Shown here: piece after piece, positions 33,153 through 42,466 of the stretch
Position numbering within the stretch: position 1 is the first letter of the stretch
Layout: every line of letters begins with the position of its first letter
Assembly: GCF_014138265.1 (NCBI RefSeq)
Contig: NZ_JACGXL010000001.1
Span: 372,001-436,000, forward strand
Origin: Dokdonella fugitiva
Lineage (GTDB): Bacteria; Pseudomonadota; Gammaproteobacteria; Xanthomonadales; Rhodanobacteraceae
Direction: 5' to 3'
DNA: 64,000 nt
The notes under the pieces: model-generated
Database searches by the model: none
What the model saw: only the letters and a program-made list of their open reading frames with translations
What the model was told of the DNA's origin: nothing
Program-made: the position numbers and the translations under genes

Positions 33153-33503
33153 TCAGTCGCCCTGCACCTTGTCGTGCAGGTCGGTGAGCTTGGTGCCCGG
33201 CAGGCTGGCGAAGTATGCCGACACGTTGACGATGTCCTCTTCGGACAGCGTCGTCGCGAACCCGGCCATGATCGGGTTCTTGCGCTCGCCGGTCTTGTAC
33301 TCGCGCAGCGCGCGCTCGAGGTAGTCGTGGTATTGCCCGGCGAGGCGCGGGTACTGCGGGTCGGCGGCGTTGCCGTCGGCACCATGGCAGGCCTGGCACG
33401 GCACGGACTTGGCCTTGCCGGCTTCGATGTCGCCCTTGGCGAAGGCGGGCGTCGCGCAGGCGGCGAGCGTCGTGATCAACAGCGATGCGTGGAAACGCTT
33501 CAT
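33153..33503 (-). CDS. Monohaem cytochrome c
   Basis: A 116-residue exported protein with a signal peptide cleaved near AFA-KGD (residue 22), one haem site CQACH at about 35-39, and an axial methionine candidate in PIMAGFA near 77. The LAGQYHDYLERALREYKTGERKNPIMAG segment is typical of class I c4/c5-type single domains (often called c553). It likely shuttles electrons in the periplasm. It follows the paralogous gene at 33520 by 16 bp in the same direction, so the two form an operon. Confidence 0.93.
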   Translation of the reverse strand: MKRFHASLLITTLAACATPAFAKGDIEAGKAKSVPCQACHGADGNAADPQYPRLAGQYHDYLERALREYKTGERKNPIMAGFATTLSEEDIVNVSAYFASLPGTKLTDLHDKVQGD

Positions 33504-33519
33504 CTCGTGAAGTCCTGGC

Positions 33520-33840
33520 TCAGGGCGTGAGGCTGGAAAGGTAGGTGGCGATGTCGCGGATGTCCTGCTCGGACAGGCTCTCGCCCTGCGCGCGCATCGT
33601 CGGGTGGGAGCGCTCGCCCTTCTTGTATTCGTTCAGTGCGGTGACGAGGTAGTCGTAGTTCTGGCCACCGATCCGCGGCACGTGATAGTTCGGGTACGGG
33701 TTCTTCCAGCCCGGGATGCCGTGGCAGCCGGCACAGGTATAGACCTTGGTTTTGCCCGCGGCGGCGTCGCCTTTGTCGGCGGCGAAACAGGGCAGGGAAG
33801 TGATCAGCAGGGCAGCGGCAAAGAGAGGCGCTCGGGTCAT
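33520..33840 (-). CDS. Monohaem cytochrome c, paralogue of neighbour
   Basis: The 106-residue protein has a signal peptide (MTRAPLFAAALLITSLPCFA), one haem motif CAGCH near 36-40, and the axial Met in HPTMRAQG near 82. The GGQNYDYLVTALNEYKKGERSHPTM segment is the counterpart of the next gene's, so the pair arose by duplication or corresponds to a split dihaem c4. The ATG at 33840 is chosen because longer forms lose the signal peptide. The electron partner is unknown; no oxidase gene is adjacent. Confidence 0.92.
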   Translation of the reverse strand: MTRAPLFAAALLITSLPCFAADKGDAAAGKTKVYTCAGCHGIPGWKNPYPNYHVPRIGGQNYDYLVTALNEYKKGERSHPTMRAQGESLSEQDIRDIATYLSSLTP

Positions 33841-34097
33841 TTTCGTTCCGGTGCGACGTTGGTTGAACTTCTCGGGCGTCAAGCCTGTGGAGTATAGCGG
33901 CCAACCGCCGTCGCCGGCCACCGCTCGCATGCATGAAGCGCGCCTCGCGCAGGCAACGTACGCGACCGTGCGAGGCGTCGGCTCGCGCAACTCTTTTGCC
34001 TCCTCGTGCATCCAAGGCCGCACGCACGTCGCGGCGTGACTACCGGCTCACGACTTCGCGCCGTTTACGGCGCAGCATCGCTGCCAGGAATCGTTAC

Positions 34098-34195
34098 CCC
34101 CGCTGCAACGGCGGGGCAGCAAGGAAGCACGACCCAGGGGTCGAACTGCCGGGCTGCCCAGGCTATTGCACTAAGATAGTGATGTAGTCTACTAT
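34098..34195 (+). promoter_or_regulatory. RND operon promoter and upstream structured segment
   Basis: TTGCAC (34166-34171) and TACTAT (34190-34195) with an 18-bp spacer precede the fusion-protein gene by 34 bp. A short GTAG-T-CTAC palindrome lies over the -10 and could be a repressor site. Just upstream, CCCCGC/GCGGGG (34098-34116) and GGGCAGC/GCTGCCC (34114-34159, with an inner CGACC/GGTCG stem) share bases 34114-34116, so both cannot form at once. The rest of 33841-34097 shows no gene. Confidence 0.45.
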
Positions 34196-34229
34196 AACAC
34201 CAAGTCAACCCCTCCCCAGGCCGACTCCG

Positions 34230-35474
34230 ATGCTCCCGAACTTCGCCGTCACCCCGAATTACCGCGGTTTCCGTTTCCTGCGCACCTCCACCCTCGCGGC
34301 CGCGATCGCCCTGCTCGCCGCCTGCGGCGGCGGTGGCGACGGCATGGGCAAGGACGCCAATACCCAAGCCTCGATCCCCGTCGAAGTCGCGCCGGCGGCG
34401 CACCAGACGATCACAGCGAACTACTCCGGCACCGCCACGCTCGAGGCGGTCGGCGACGCGCAGGTCGTCGCCAAGACCACCGGCATCGTGCTGAAGCTGT
34501 TCGTCGAGGAAGGCACGCACGTGCAGAAGGGTCAACTGCTCGCCGAACTCGACAGCGACACGGCGCGCAACAAGCTCGCGCAGGCGTCGGCGACCTTGAA
34601 GAAGGCGCAGGCTGCCTACGACAAGGCCGACAAGGGCTTCGCGTTGAAGATCACGCCGAAGGCCGACTACGACAGCACCAAATACGACCTCGAGGCGCAG
34701 AAGGCGATCGTCGACGGCGCGCAGCTCGACCTGTCCTACACGCGCATCGTCGCGCCCATCTCCGGCGTGATCGCGAAGCGCTCGGTCAAGCTCGGCAACC
34801 TCGTGCAGCTCAACCAGGCGCTGTTCCAGATCGTCGACCTCGATCCGCTCGAGGCGGTGCTGAACGTGCCGGAGCGCGATCTCGACACGCTCAAGGCGGG
34901 CCAGCCCGTGCGCATGCGCGTCGACGCGCTCGGCGGCAAGCCGTTCGACGGCTCGATCGCGCGCATCGCGCCGGTCGTCGACGCGGCAAGCGGCACGTTC
35001 CGCGTCACCTGCACGTTTCGCGACACCACGTCGACGCTCAAGCCCGGCATGTTCGGCCGCGTCGAGGTCACCTACGACCAGCGCCACGACGCGCTCGTCG
35101 TGCCGCGCAATGCGATCGTCGAGGAAGACGGCGTGAGTTCGGTGTTCGTGATCGAACCGGCGCCGCCGAAGAAGGACGACAAGAACGACGGCAAGGATGC
35201 GAAGGGCGCGGTGAAGGGCAAGGCGGGCGAAGCGGTCGCGGCCGAATCGGCGAAACCGGCGCTGCCCGCGTTCGTCGCCAAGCGTCGCGTGGTCAAGACC
35301 GGCTACGCCGAAGGCGACCGCATCGAGATCCGTGACGGCCTCGCCGACGGCGAGCGCGTGATCACGATCGGCCGCAACGCCGTGCGCGAAGGCACCGAAG
35401 TGCAGGTGCTCGAGAACGCCACCAAGAGTCCCGACGCGATGGCGTCGGTCGCGTCGACGGAGAAGCATTCGTGA
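34230..35474 (+). CDS. RND efflux membrane-fusion lipoprotein
   Basis: The periplasmic adaptor of the tripartite pump encoded with the next two genes. The 414-residue protein has a lipoprotein signal with lipobox LAAC (Cys32), a biotinyl-lipoyl-like hairpin (about 70-110 and 165-195), a short coiled-coil hairpin (about 115-150) and beta-barrel domain. An unusual Lys/Asp/Ala-rich linker (PPKKDDKNDGKDAKGAVKGK) near 310-330 interrupts the C-terminal membrane-proximal domain. Its stop overlaps the first pump gene by 4 bp. Adaptors of this HlyD/AcrA type link the pump to an outer-membrane channel, which is not encoded here. Confidence 0.93.
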   Translation: MLPNFAVTPNYRGFRFLRTSTLAAAIALLAACGGGGDGMGKDANTQASIPVEVAPAAHQTITANYSGTATLEAVGDAQVVAKTTGIVLKLFVEEGTHVQKGQLLAELDSDTARNKLAQASATLKKAQAAYDKADKGFALKITPKADYDSTKYDLEAQKAIVDGAQLDLSYTRIVAPISGVIAKRSVKLGNLVQLNQALFQIVDLDPLEAVLNVPERDLDTLKAGQPVRMRVDALGGKPFDGSIARIAPVVDAASGTFRVTCTFRDTTSTLKPGMFGRVEVTYDQRHDALVVPRNAIVEEDGVSSVFVIEPAPPKKDDKNDGKDAKGAVKGKAGEAVAAESAKPALPAFVAKRRVVKTGYAEGDRIEIRDGLADGERVITIGRNAVREGTEVQVLENATKSPDAMASVASTEKHS

Positions 35475-38400
35475 ACCTGCCCGAGCTGGCGACCCGCCGG
35501 CGCGTCACGATCGGCATGCTGACCGTGACGCTGGTCCTGTTCGGCCTGATCGGCCTGACGGGCCTCAAGGTCAACCTGCTGCCGGACCTGTCGTATCCGA
35601 CCCTCACGGTGCGCACCGACTACGAAGGCGCGGCGCCGCTCGAGATCGAGAACCTCATCAGCCAGCCGATCGAGGAAGCGGTCGGCGTGGTGAAGAACGT
35701 GCGCAAGGTGCATTCGGTCTCGCGCACGAGCCAGTCCGACGTCGTGCTCGAGTTCGCCTGGGGCACCGACATGGACATGGCGAGCCTCGAGGTGCGCGAC
35801 AAGCTCGACACGGTGCAGTTGCCGCTCGAAGCGAAGAAGCCGCTGCTGCTGCGCTTCAACCCGTCGACCGACCCGATCATCCGGCTCGGCCTCACGGCGA
35901 AGGGCGAGACCGACGAGGCACGCCTCAAGCAGCTGCGCCGCTTCGCGGACGACGACCTCAAGAAGCACCTCGAGCCGGTCGCCGGCGTCGCCGCGGTCAA
36001 GGTCGGCGGCGGCCTCGAGGACGAGATCGAGGTGCTGATCGACCAGCAGAAGCTCGCACGCCTCGGCATCGACATCAACGACGTCAACACGCGCCTCAAG
36101 AACGAGAACGTGAACGCGTCGGGCGGCCGCATCGACGAGGGAAGCCAGCGCTTCCTCGTGCGCACGATCAACCAGTTCAAGACACTCGACGAGATGCGCG
36201 AGCTGCTCGTCAAGATCGACGGCAACGTGCCGATCCGCCTCAAGGACATCGCCGAGGTGCGCCAGGGCTTCAAGGAGCGCGAAGGCATCGTGCGCATCGA
36301 CGGCCACGAGGCGATCGAACTCGCGATCTACAAGGAAGGCGACGCCAACACGGTCAGTGTCGCCAACTCGGTCAAGGCCGAGATCGGGCGCCTGAAGAAG
36401 ACGCTGCCGTCCGACGCGAACCTCGCCATGATCGAAGACCAGTCGGTCTTCATCGAAGGCGCGCTCAGCGACGTCAAGAAGGACGCGCTGATCGGCGGCG
36501 TGCTCGCGATCCTCATCATCTTCTTCTTCCTGCGCGACTCGTGGAGCACGTTCATCATCTCCCTGTCGCTGCCGGTCTCGCTGATCGCGACGTTCTTCTT
36601 CATGGACCAGTTGCACCTGTCGCTCAACGTGATGTCGCTCGGTGGCCTCGCGCTGGCGACCGGCATGGTCGTCGACGACTCGATCGTCGTGCTCGAGAAC
36701 ATCGCTCGGCTGCGCGAGAAGGGCGCATCGATCCTCGAGGCGGCCGTGCGCGGCACCGCCGAAGTCGGCATGGCGGTGACGGCGTCGACCCTGACGACGG
36801 TCGCGGTGTTCTTCCCGCTCGTGTTCGTGCAGGGCGTCGCCGGCCAGCTGTTCCGTGACCAGGCGCTCACGATCACGTTCGCGATGCTGACCTCGCTCGT
36901 CGTCGCGATGACGCTGATCCCGATGCTCGCTTCGCTCAAGGGGCGCTCGCCGCTCGCTTACAAGGACGAGTCCGTCGATCCGGAATCGCTGTGGAACAAG
37001 GCGCGTCGCGGCGCGTGGGCGATCATCACGTGGCCGTGGCGGCGCGACTGGCCGCGTGCGCTGCGCATAGCTGCGCTGGTGGTTTCGTTGCCCATCAGCG
37101 TGGCCGTGGCGGCGATCTTCTTCATCGTGCTCGGCGTGATGATCGCCATTTCCGCGCTCATGCGCTACGCCACGCTGCTGGTGTTCTTCGCGTCCGGGCT
37201 GGCGCTGGGCAAGCTTCCGCTCTCGTTCGACTACGCGCGTTCGACGCTCGCCTGGGGCGCACGCAGGGCGGTCTGGCCGCTCGACGACGATTCGCCGAGG
37301 TTCCAACGGCTGCTGTGGTTCGTCGTCGCGTTGCCGGTGAAATTCGCGCTGCTCTTGCCGTATCTGGTTGCGCTCGTGCTGTCGGTCGTTTTGTTGGTAC
37401 TCGTTCCGCTGGGCTGGCTGTTCCGCTTCGTCATCAAATGGGTGGGCTGGCTCGTGCTGTGGCCATACGAGCGCGCGGCGAAGGCCTACCATGGCTTCCT
37501 GCCGAACGCGCTCGCGCGTCCGTGGCCGGTGCTCGGCTTCGCCGTCATCGCGCTTGGCGCGACGCTCGCACTCGTGCCGACGCTCGGCCTCGACCTCATC
37601 CCGCAGCTCGCGCAGGGTCGCTTCAACATGACGGTCACCCTGCCGCCGGGCACGCCGCTCGCGGAGACGGACAAGGTCGTCGACGAGATCTCGACGCGCC
37701 ACGCGAAGGATGCGGGCGTCGAATCGATCTACGGCGTCGCCGGTACCGGCACGCGCCTCGATGCGAACCCGACCGAATCCGGCGAGAACATCGCGCGCCT
37801 GTCGATCGCACTCAAGGACGGCGGCAGCAAGAAGATCGAGGCGGCCGAGATCGAGCGCCTGCGCGACGGCATGATGCGCGCCGACGCGAGCGTGAAGTTC
37901 GCGCGCCCCGAGCTATTCAGCTTCTCGGCACCGCTCGAGATCGAGATCCGCGGCTACGACCTCGACGCGCTCGCCAAGGGCGGCCAGCGCCTCGCCGAAC
38001 TCATGAAGGGCTCGCCGCGCTTCGCCGACGTCAAGTCGACGGTCGAGGGCGGCTATCCGGAAATCCAGGTGCATTTCGACCAGGATCGCGCGGCGGCGCT
38101 CGGCCTGACCACGCGCGAGATCGCCGACCGTGTCGTGCGCAAGGTCAAGGGCGAAGTCGCCACGCGCTACGACTTCCGCGATCGCAAGATCGACGTGCTC
38201 GTGCGCGCTCGCGCCGCCGACCGCACCGGCGTCGACGACGTGCGCAACCTCGTCGTCGGCTACATCTCCGCGAAGGGTGCGAACGGTTCGAGCAATGGCT
38301 CGACCAGCAGCGCCGCGGGCGCGATGGGTGCCAGCGGCGGCAATGCGAACGGCGGCAGCGGCAACGGCAGCGGCAGCACGCTCGCCGACGCGGCGCAGTC

Positions 38401-39232
38401 GAGCGCCGACACGCCCGTGCGCCTGTCCGCGGTCGCCGACGTGATCGCGACCGAAGGCCCGAGCGAGATCCATCGCGTGAGCCAGGAACGGGTCGCGATC
38501 GTGTCGGCGAACCTGCGCAACGGCGACCTCGCGAGCGCGGTCAAGGAAGTCGAAGGCCTCGTCGCGAACAACCCGCTCGCCGCGGGCGTGAAGGTGCGCA
38601 TCGGCGGCCAGAGCGAGGAACTCGATTCGTCGGTGCAGTCGCTGGTGTTCGCGCTCGGCCTGGCGATCTTCCTCGTCTATCTCGTGATGGCGTCGCAGTT
38701 CGAGTCGCTGCTGCACCCGTTCGTGATCATGTTCTCGATCCCGCTCGCCGCGGTCGGCGCGATCCTCGCGCTCAAGCTGTCCGGTTCGGCGATCTCGGTG
38801 GTCGTGTTCATCGGTCTCATCATGCTGGTCGGCATCGTCGTGAAGAACGCGATCGTGCTGATCGATCGCGTGAACCAACTGCGCGAAGCGGGCGTGCCCA
38901 AGCGCGCGGCGCTCGCGCAGGGCGCCGAATCGCGCCTGCGTCCGATCGTGATGACGACGTTGTGCACCCTGATCGGCTTCGCGCCGCTCGCGCTCGGCTG
39001 GGGCGAGGGCGCCGAGGTGCGCGCGCCGATGGCGCTCACCGTGATCGGCGGCCTCGCCGTGTCGACCCTGCTCACGCTGGTCGTGATCCCGATCGTGTAC
39101 GACCTGCTCGACCGTCGCGGCGACGAATGGTACGTCGCGCGCGGTGAACGCCATCGCGCCAAGGTCGAGAGCACGGGCGCCGACGAAGATCTGGCGATAG
39201 AAGGCCACGGACCGCAAGGACAACACGCATGA
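35471..39232 (+). CDS. RND multidrug-type pump subunit, enlarged (HAE1 family)
   Basis: The GTG start overlaps the adaptor stop. The protein has 1253 residues against the usual 1020-1060. It keeps RND hallmarks: N-terminal transmembrane segment, IENLISQPIEEAVGVVKNV porter start, GMVVDDSIVVLENI in TM4 (charged relay Asp pair), and LMVGIVVKNAIVLIDR near the end. Two insertions explain the length: about 190 residues at about 490-680 between TM6 and TM7 that add about four hydrophobic segments, and a Gly/Ser/Asn-rich stretch at about 935-975 in the second porter domain. Substrate unknown; drugs, fatty acids or lipids are all possible. Confidence 0.93.
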   Translation: MNLPELATRRRVTIGMLTVTLVLFGLIGLTGLKVNLLPDLSYPTLTVRTDYEGAAPLEIENLISQPIEEAVGVVKNVRKVHSVSRTSQSDVVLEFAWGTDMDMASLEVRDKLDTVQLPLEAKKPLLLRFNPSTDPIIRLGLTAKGETDEARLKQLRRFADDDLKKHLEPVAGVAAVKVGGGLEDEIEVLIDQQKLARLGIDINDVNTRLKNENVNASGGRIDEGSQRFLVRTINQFKTLDEMRELLVKIDGNVPIRLKDIAEVRQGFKEREGIVRIDGHEAIELAIYKEGDANTVSVANSVKAEIGRLKKTLPSDANLAMIEDQSVFIEGALSDVKKDALIGGVLAILIIFFFLRDSWSTFIISLSLPVSLIATFFFMDQLHLSLNVMSLGGLALATGMVVDDSIVVLENIARLREKGASILEAAVRGTAEVGMAVTASTLTTVAVFFPLVFVQGVAGQLFRDQALTITFAMLTSLVVAMTLIPMLASLKGRSPLAYKDESVDPESLWNKARRGAWAIITWPWRRDWPRALRIAALVVSLPISVAVAAIFFIVLGVMIAISALMRYATLLVFFASGLALGKLPLSFDYARSTLAWGARRAVWPLDDDSPRFQRLLWFVVALPVKFALLLPYLVALVLSVVLLVLVPLGWLFRFVIKWVGWLVLWPYERAAKAYHGFLPNALARPWPVLGFAVIALGATLALVPTLGLDLIPQLAQGRFNMTVTLPPGTPLAETDKVVDEISTRHAKDAGVESIYGVAGTGTRLDANPTESGENIARLSIALKDGGSKKIEAAEIERLRDGMMRADASVKFARPELFSFSAPLEIEIRGYDLDALAKGGQRLAELMKGSPRFADVKSTVEGGYPEIQVHFDQDRAAALGLTTREIADRVVRKVKGEVATRYDFRDRKIDVLVRARAADRTGVDDVRNLVVGYISAKGANGSSNGSTSSAAGAMGASGGNANGGSGNGSGSTLADAAQSSADTPVRLSAVADVIATEGPSEIHRVSQERVAIVSANLRNGDLASAVKEVEGLVANNPLAAGVKVRIGGQSEELDSSVQSLVFALGLAIFLVYLVMASQFESLLHPFVIMFSIPLAAVGAILALKLSGSAISVVVFIGLIMLVGIVVKNAIVLIDRVNQLREAGVPKRAALAQGAESRLRPIVMTTLCTLIGFAPLALGWGEGAEVRAPMALTVIGGLAVSTLLTLVVIPIVYDLLDRRGDEWYVARGERHRAKVESTGADEDLAIEGHGPQGQHA

Positions 39233-42200
39233 CACTCGCCGAGCTCAGCCTGAAGCGGCCCGTCACGGCGATCATGTTCTTCGTGACGATGGTGGTGATC
39301 GGACTGATCGCCGCCTTCAGGCTGCCGCTCGAACAGTTCCCGAGCATCGATGCGCCGTTCCTGTTCGTGCAGATCCCGTACCCGGGTTCGACGCCGGCGG
39401 AGATCGAGCGCACGATTACCCGCCCGGTCGAGGAAGCGCTCGCGACCTTGCCCGGCATCAAGCGCATGAACTCCACCTCGGACGCCGAGTCCGCGCAGAT
39501 CTTCATGGAGTTCAAGTGGGGCGAGAGCGTCGCGATCAAGGCGGTGCAGGCGCGCGAGAAGATCGACGCGATCCGCTCCGAGCTGCCGTCGGACATGCAG
39601 CGCTACTTCGTGCAGAAATTCTCGACCTCGGACGAGCCGGTGCTGCAGCTGCGCATCGCTTCCAACGGCGCCGACCTGTCGAACGCGTACGAGCTGATCG
39701 AGCGCGAGATCAAGCGCCCCCTCGAGCGCATCCCGGGCGTCGCCAACGTGGACATCTCCGGCATCGGCAAACCCGAGGTGCAGATCGAGCTGGCCTCGGA
39801 CCGCCTCAGCGCGCACAACATCAACCTCAACGACCTCTACACGAAGCTGTCGAACGCGAACTTCGCGATCTCGGCCGGGCAGGTCGATGCCGCTGGCACG
39901 CGTTTCCGCGTGCAGCCGCAGGGCCAGTGGCGCACGCTCGACGACATTCGCGCGGTGCCGCTCGACGCCAAGGGCCTCAAGCTCGGCGACATCGCGACCG
40001 TGACGTTGCGCCCCGCGCGCGTCGACTTCGCGCGCCGCCTCGACGGCAAGCCCGCGATCGGCGTCGACATCCGCCGCGAGCGCAACGCGAACCTCGTCGA
40101 CGTCGGCACCGCGGTGATGGCCGAGGTCAAGAAGATCCAGGCCTCGCCCGAACTCAAGGGCATGCAGGTCTACGCGATGGAGAGCCAGGCCGAGAGCGTG
40201 ACCGGCTCGCTGTCTCAGCTCGGCAAGGCGGGCCTCGAGGGCACGCTGCTGTCCGTGCTCGTGCTGTTCTTCTTCCTGCGCGACTGGCCCTCTACGCTGA
40301 TGGTGTCGCTGTCGATCCCGATCTGCTTCGTGATGACGCTCGGCTGCATGTACTTCTTCGGCATCAGCCTCAACGTGCTGTCGATGATGGGTCTGCTGCT
40401 CGCCGTCGGCATGCTCGTCGACAATGCGGTCGTCGTCGTCGAGAGCATCTACCAGTACCGCGAGAAGTACCCCGACAAGCCGTGGTACTGCGCGGTGCAG
40501 GGCACCCAGGTCGTCGGCGTGGCGATCGCCGCGGGTACGCTGTCGAGCGTCGTGGTGTTCCTGCCGAACATCTTCGGCGAGGCGAACAACATCTCGATCT
40601 TCCTCGCCCAGGTCGCGATCGCGATGTCGATCGCGCATCTCGCGTCGTGGCTCGTCGCCGTCAGCATCGTGCCGATGTTCGCTGCGCGCATGCCACCGCC
40701 GAAGTTCCTCGGCCACGAGAACGTGATCACGCGCCTGCGCGACCGTTACGGCCGCTTCGTCGCCTGGACGCTCGCGCACCGGCGCTGGACCATGCTCGGC
40801 GTGCTCGCGCTCGTGATCGCCAGCTTCGTGCCGATGACGCAGACGAAGATGGACTTCTTCGGCGGCGGCGAGGCGCGCAACCTGCGCATGTTTTACCAGC
40901 TCAACGCGAACTACCGCCTGCAGGACCTCAAGCCCGAGGTCATGAAGGTCGAGAAGTACCTCAACGAGAACCGCGAGAAATTCGAGATCACCTCGGTCTA
41001 CACCTGGTACTCGGAGCAGGGCCAGGCGATGACGCGCGTGCTGCTGCAGGACAAGAAGCCGGGCGTGGTCGAATGGGTGAAGGACCTGTTCGGCTACGGC
41101 AGCAACCGCGCGTCGTCGGCGATCAAGGAAGACATCCGCAAGGGCCTGCCGAAGCTCGCGACCGGCAAGGTCGGCTTCGACGGCAACGGCGACGGCGGGC
41201 TCGGCGGCGGCGTCGACATCTCGCTGATCGGCGACTCGATGGAGGAACTGCGCGACATCGCGCCGAACGTCATCAACGTGCTCTCGCACCTGCCGAGCCT
41301 GCGCGACGTGCGCGCCGAGAAGGGCAACGGCGACCGCGAGGTCGCGACCCAGGTCGACCGCATCCGTGCCAAGCAGTACGGCTTCGACGCGCAGACCGTC
41401 GCGAACTACATCCAGATCGCGCTGCGCGGCATGCCGCTCAAGGACTTCCACGCCGACGACCGCCAGTTGCCGGTATGGCTGCGCTTCCAGGGTGCCGACA
41501 CGCAGAGCCTGTCCGGCCTGTCCGACTTCAAGCTGCGCGCGCCCGACGGCACGCAGGTGCCGCTGCTGACAATGCTGCGCACCGACTCGCACGAGATCGC
41601 CTCGGCGATCCAGCGTGTCGATCGCCTGACCGCGCTGAAGATCACCGCGAACCTCGGCGAGAAGAAGACGATGCAGGACGCGCGCAAGGAGATCACCGAA
41701 GCGCTCGACACGTTCGCGTTCCCGCCCGGCTACCGCTGGAGCTTCGGCCAGGGCTTCGATCGCGAGGACCAGGCCGGCCAGCAGATGCTGTTCAACACCC
41801 TCATCGCGCTCGTGCTCGTCTACATCGTCATGTGCGCGATGTTCGAGTCGCTGATCTACCCGCTGGCGATCCTCACGACCTTCGTGTTCTCGGTGTTCGG
41901 CGTGTTCTGGTTGTTCTGGCTCAGCGGCACGACGTTCTCGATCATGGCCGCGATCGGCATCCTGATCCTGATGGGCGTCGTGGTGAACAACGGCATCGTG
42001 ATGATCGTGCACATCAACCAGCTGCGCCACCACGGCCATCTGCGCACGGAGGCGCTCGTGCTCGGCGCGATGGAACGCCTGCGCCCGGTGCTCATGACGA
42101 TGGCGACGGCGATCCTCGGCATGCTGCCGCTCGCGCTCGGCGGTGCCGAGGCGTGGAGCGACGGCCCGCCGTACTTCCCGATGGCGCGCGCGATCACCGG

Positions 42201-42345
42201 CGGCCTCACGTTCTCGACGATCGTGACCCTGCTCGCGTTGCCGTGCATCTACTCGCTGCTCGACGACTCGAGCCTGTGGATGCGGCGCGTGATCGCCGAC
42301 GCGAAGGGTCGCATGCGCGGGGCACCGGTCGCCGCCGCGGCCTGA
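39229..42345 (+). CDS. RND multidrug-type pump subunit (HAE1 family)
   Basis: A standard-length (1038-residue) RND pump starting in an ATGA overlap with the first. It contains the family start SLKRPVTAIMFFVTMVVIGL, VGMLVDNAVVVVESIYQY in TM4 (one Asp of the relay pair plus Asn), and GVVVNNGIVMIVHINQLR near the end, where the usual Asp/Lys positions are Asn. Two different RND subunits behind one adaptor recall MdtBC-type heteromeric pumps, so this subunit and the enlarged one may assemble together. No TolC-type gene follows; the operon ends at a REP hairpin. Confidence 0.93.
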   Translation: MTLAELSLKRPVTAIMFFVTMVVIGLIAAFRLPLEQFPSIDAPFLFVQIPYPGSTPAEIERTITRPVEEALATLPGIKRMNSTSDAESAQIFMEFKWGESVAIKAVQAREKIDAIRSELPSDMQRYFVQKFSTSDEPVLQLRIASNGADLSNAYELIEREIKRPLERIPGVANVDISGIGKPEVQIELASDRLSAHNINLNDLYTKLSNANFAISAGQVDAAGTRFRVQPQGQWRTLDDIRAVPLDAKGLKLGDIATVTLRPARVDFARRLDGKPAIGVDIRRERNANLVDVGTAVMAEVKKIQASPELKGMQVYAMESQAESVTGSLSQLGKAGLEGTLLSVLVLFFFLRDWPSTLMVSLSIPICFVMTLGCMYFFGISLNVLSMMGLLLAVGMLVDNAVVVVESIYQYREKYPDKPWYCAVQGTQVVGVAIAAGTLSSVVVFLPNIFGEANNISIFLAQVAIAMSIAHLASWLVAVSIVPMFAARMPPPKFLGHENVITRLRDRYGRFVAWTLAHRRWTMLGVLALVIASFVPMTQTKMDFFGGGEARNLRMFYQLNANYRLQDLKPEVMKVEKYLNENREKFEITSVYTWYSEQGQAMTRVLLQDKKPGVVEWVKDLFGYGSNRASSAIKEDIRKGLPKLATGKVGFDGNGDGGLGGGVDISLIGDSMEELRDIAPNVINVLSHLPSLRDVRAEKGNGDREVATQVDRIRAKQYGFDAQTVANYIQIALRGMPLKDFHADDRQLPVWLRFQGADTQSLSGLSDFKLRAPDGTQVPLLTMLRTDSHEIASAIQRVDRLTALKITANLGEKKTMQDARKEITEALDTFAFPPGYRWSFGQGFDREDQAGQQMLFNTLIALVLVYIVMCAMFESLIYPLAILTTFVFSVFGVFWLFWLSGTTFSIMAAIGILILMGVVVNNGIVMIVHINQLRHHGHLRTEALVLGAMERLRPVLMTMATAILGMLPLALGGAEAWSDGPPYFPMARAITGGLTFSTIVTLLALPCIYSLLDDSSLWMRRVIADAKGRMRGAPVAAAA

Positions 42346-42372
42346 CGCGGCGGCTGGCGCAAGCGATTTTCC

Positions 42373-42446
42373 TGTGGAGCGGCGGAAGCCGCGATGCTCT
42401 CCGGGCATATCGAAGAAGAAGCATCGCCGCTTCCGCCGCTCCCACA
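42373..42446. repeat. Inverted pair of REP elements (BIME/REPIN)
   Basis: Two near-identical copies of a REP of form TGTGGGAGCGGCGGAAGC face each other: left arm 42373-42398, right arm 42420-42446, 21 bp between. The left copy lacks one G. The sequence resembles REPs of pseudomonads and xanthomonads that are spread by RAYT transposases. It lies between the convergent RND operon and aldehyde dehydrogenase gene and would fold into a long hairpin in either transcript, protecting its 3' end. Confidence 0.8.
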
Positions 42447-42466
42447 AGAGGTGCTCCGCGACGCCG

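Noticed and set aside
34106-34161. 4.5S signal recognition particle RNA
   Set aside because: An AAGGAAGCA stretch recalls it, but the GGTCAGGTCCGGAAG core and long flanking stem are absent.
38677-42447. Very long minus-strand open frame across the RND genes
   Set aside because: His/Arg/Asp-rich antisense shadow of conserved pump genes with no recognisable protein pattern.
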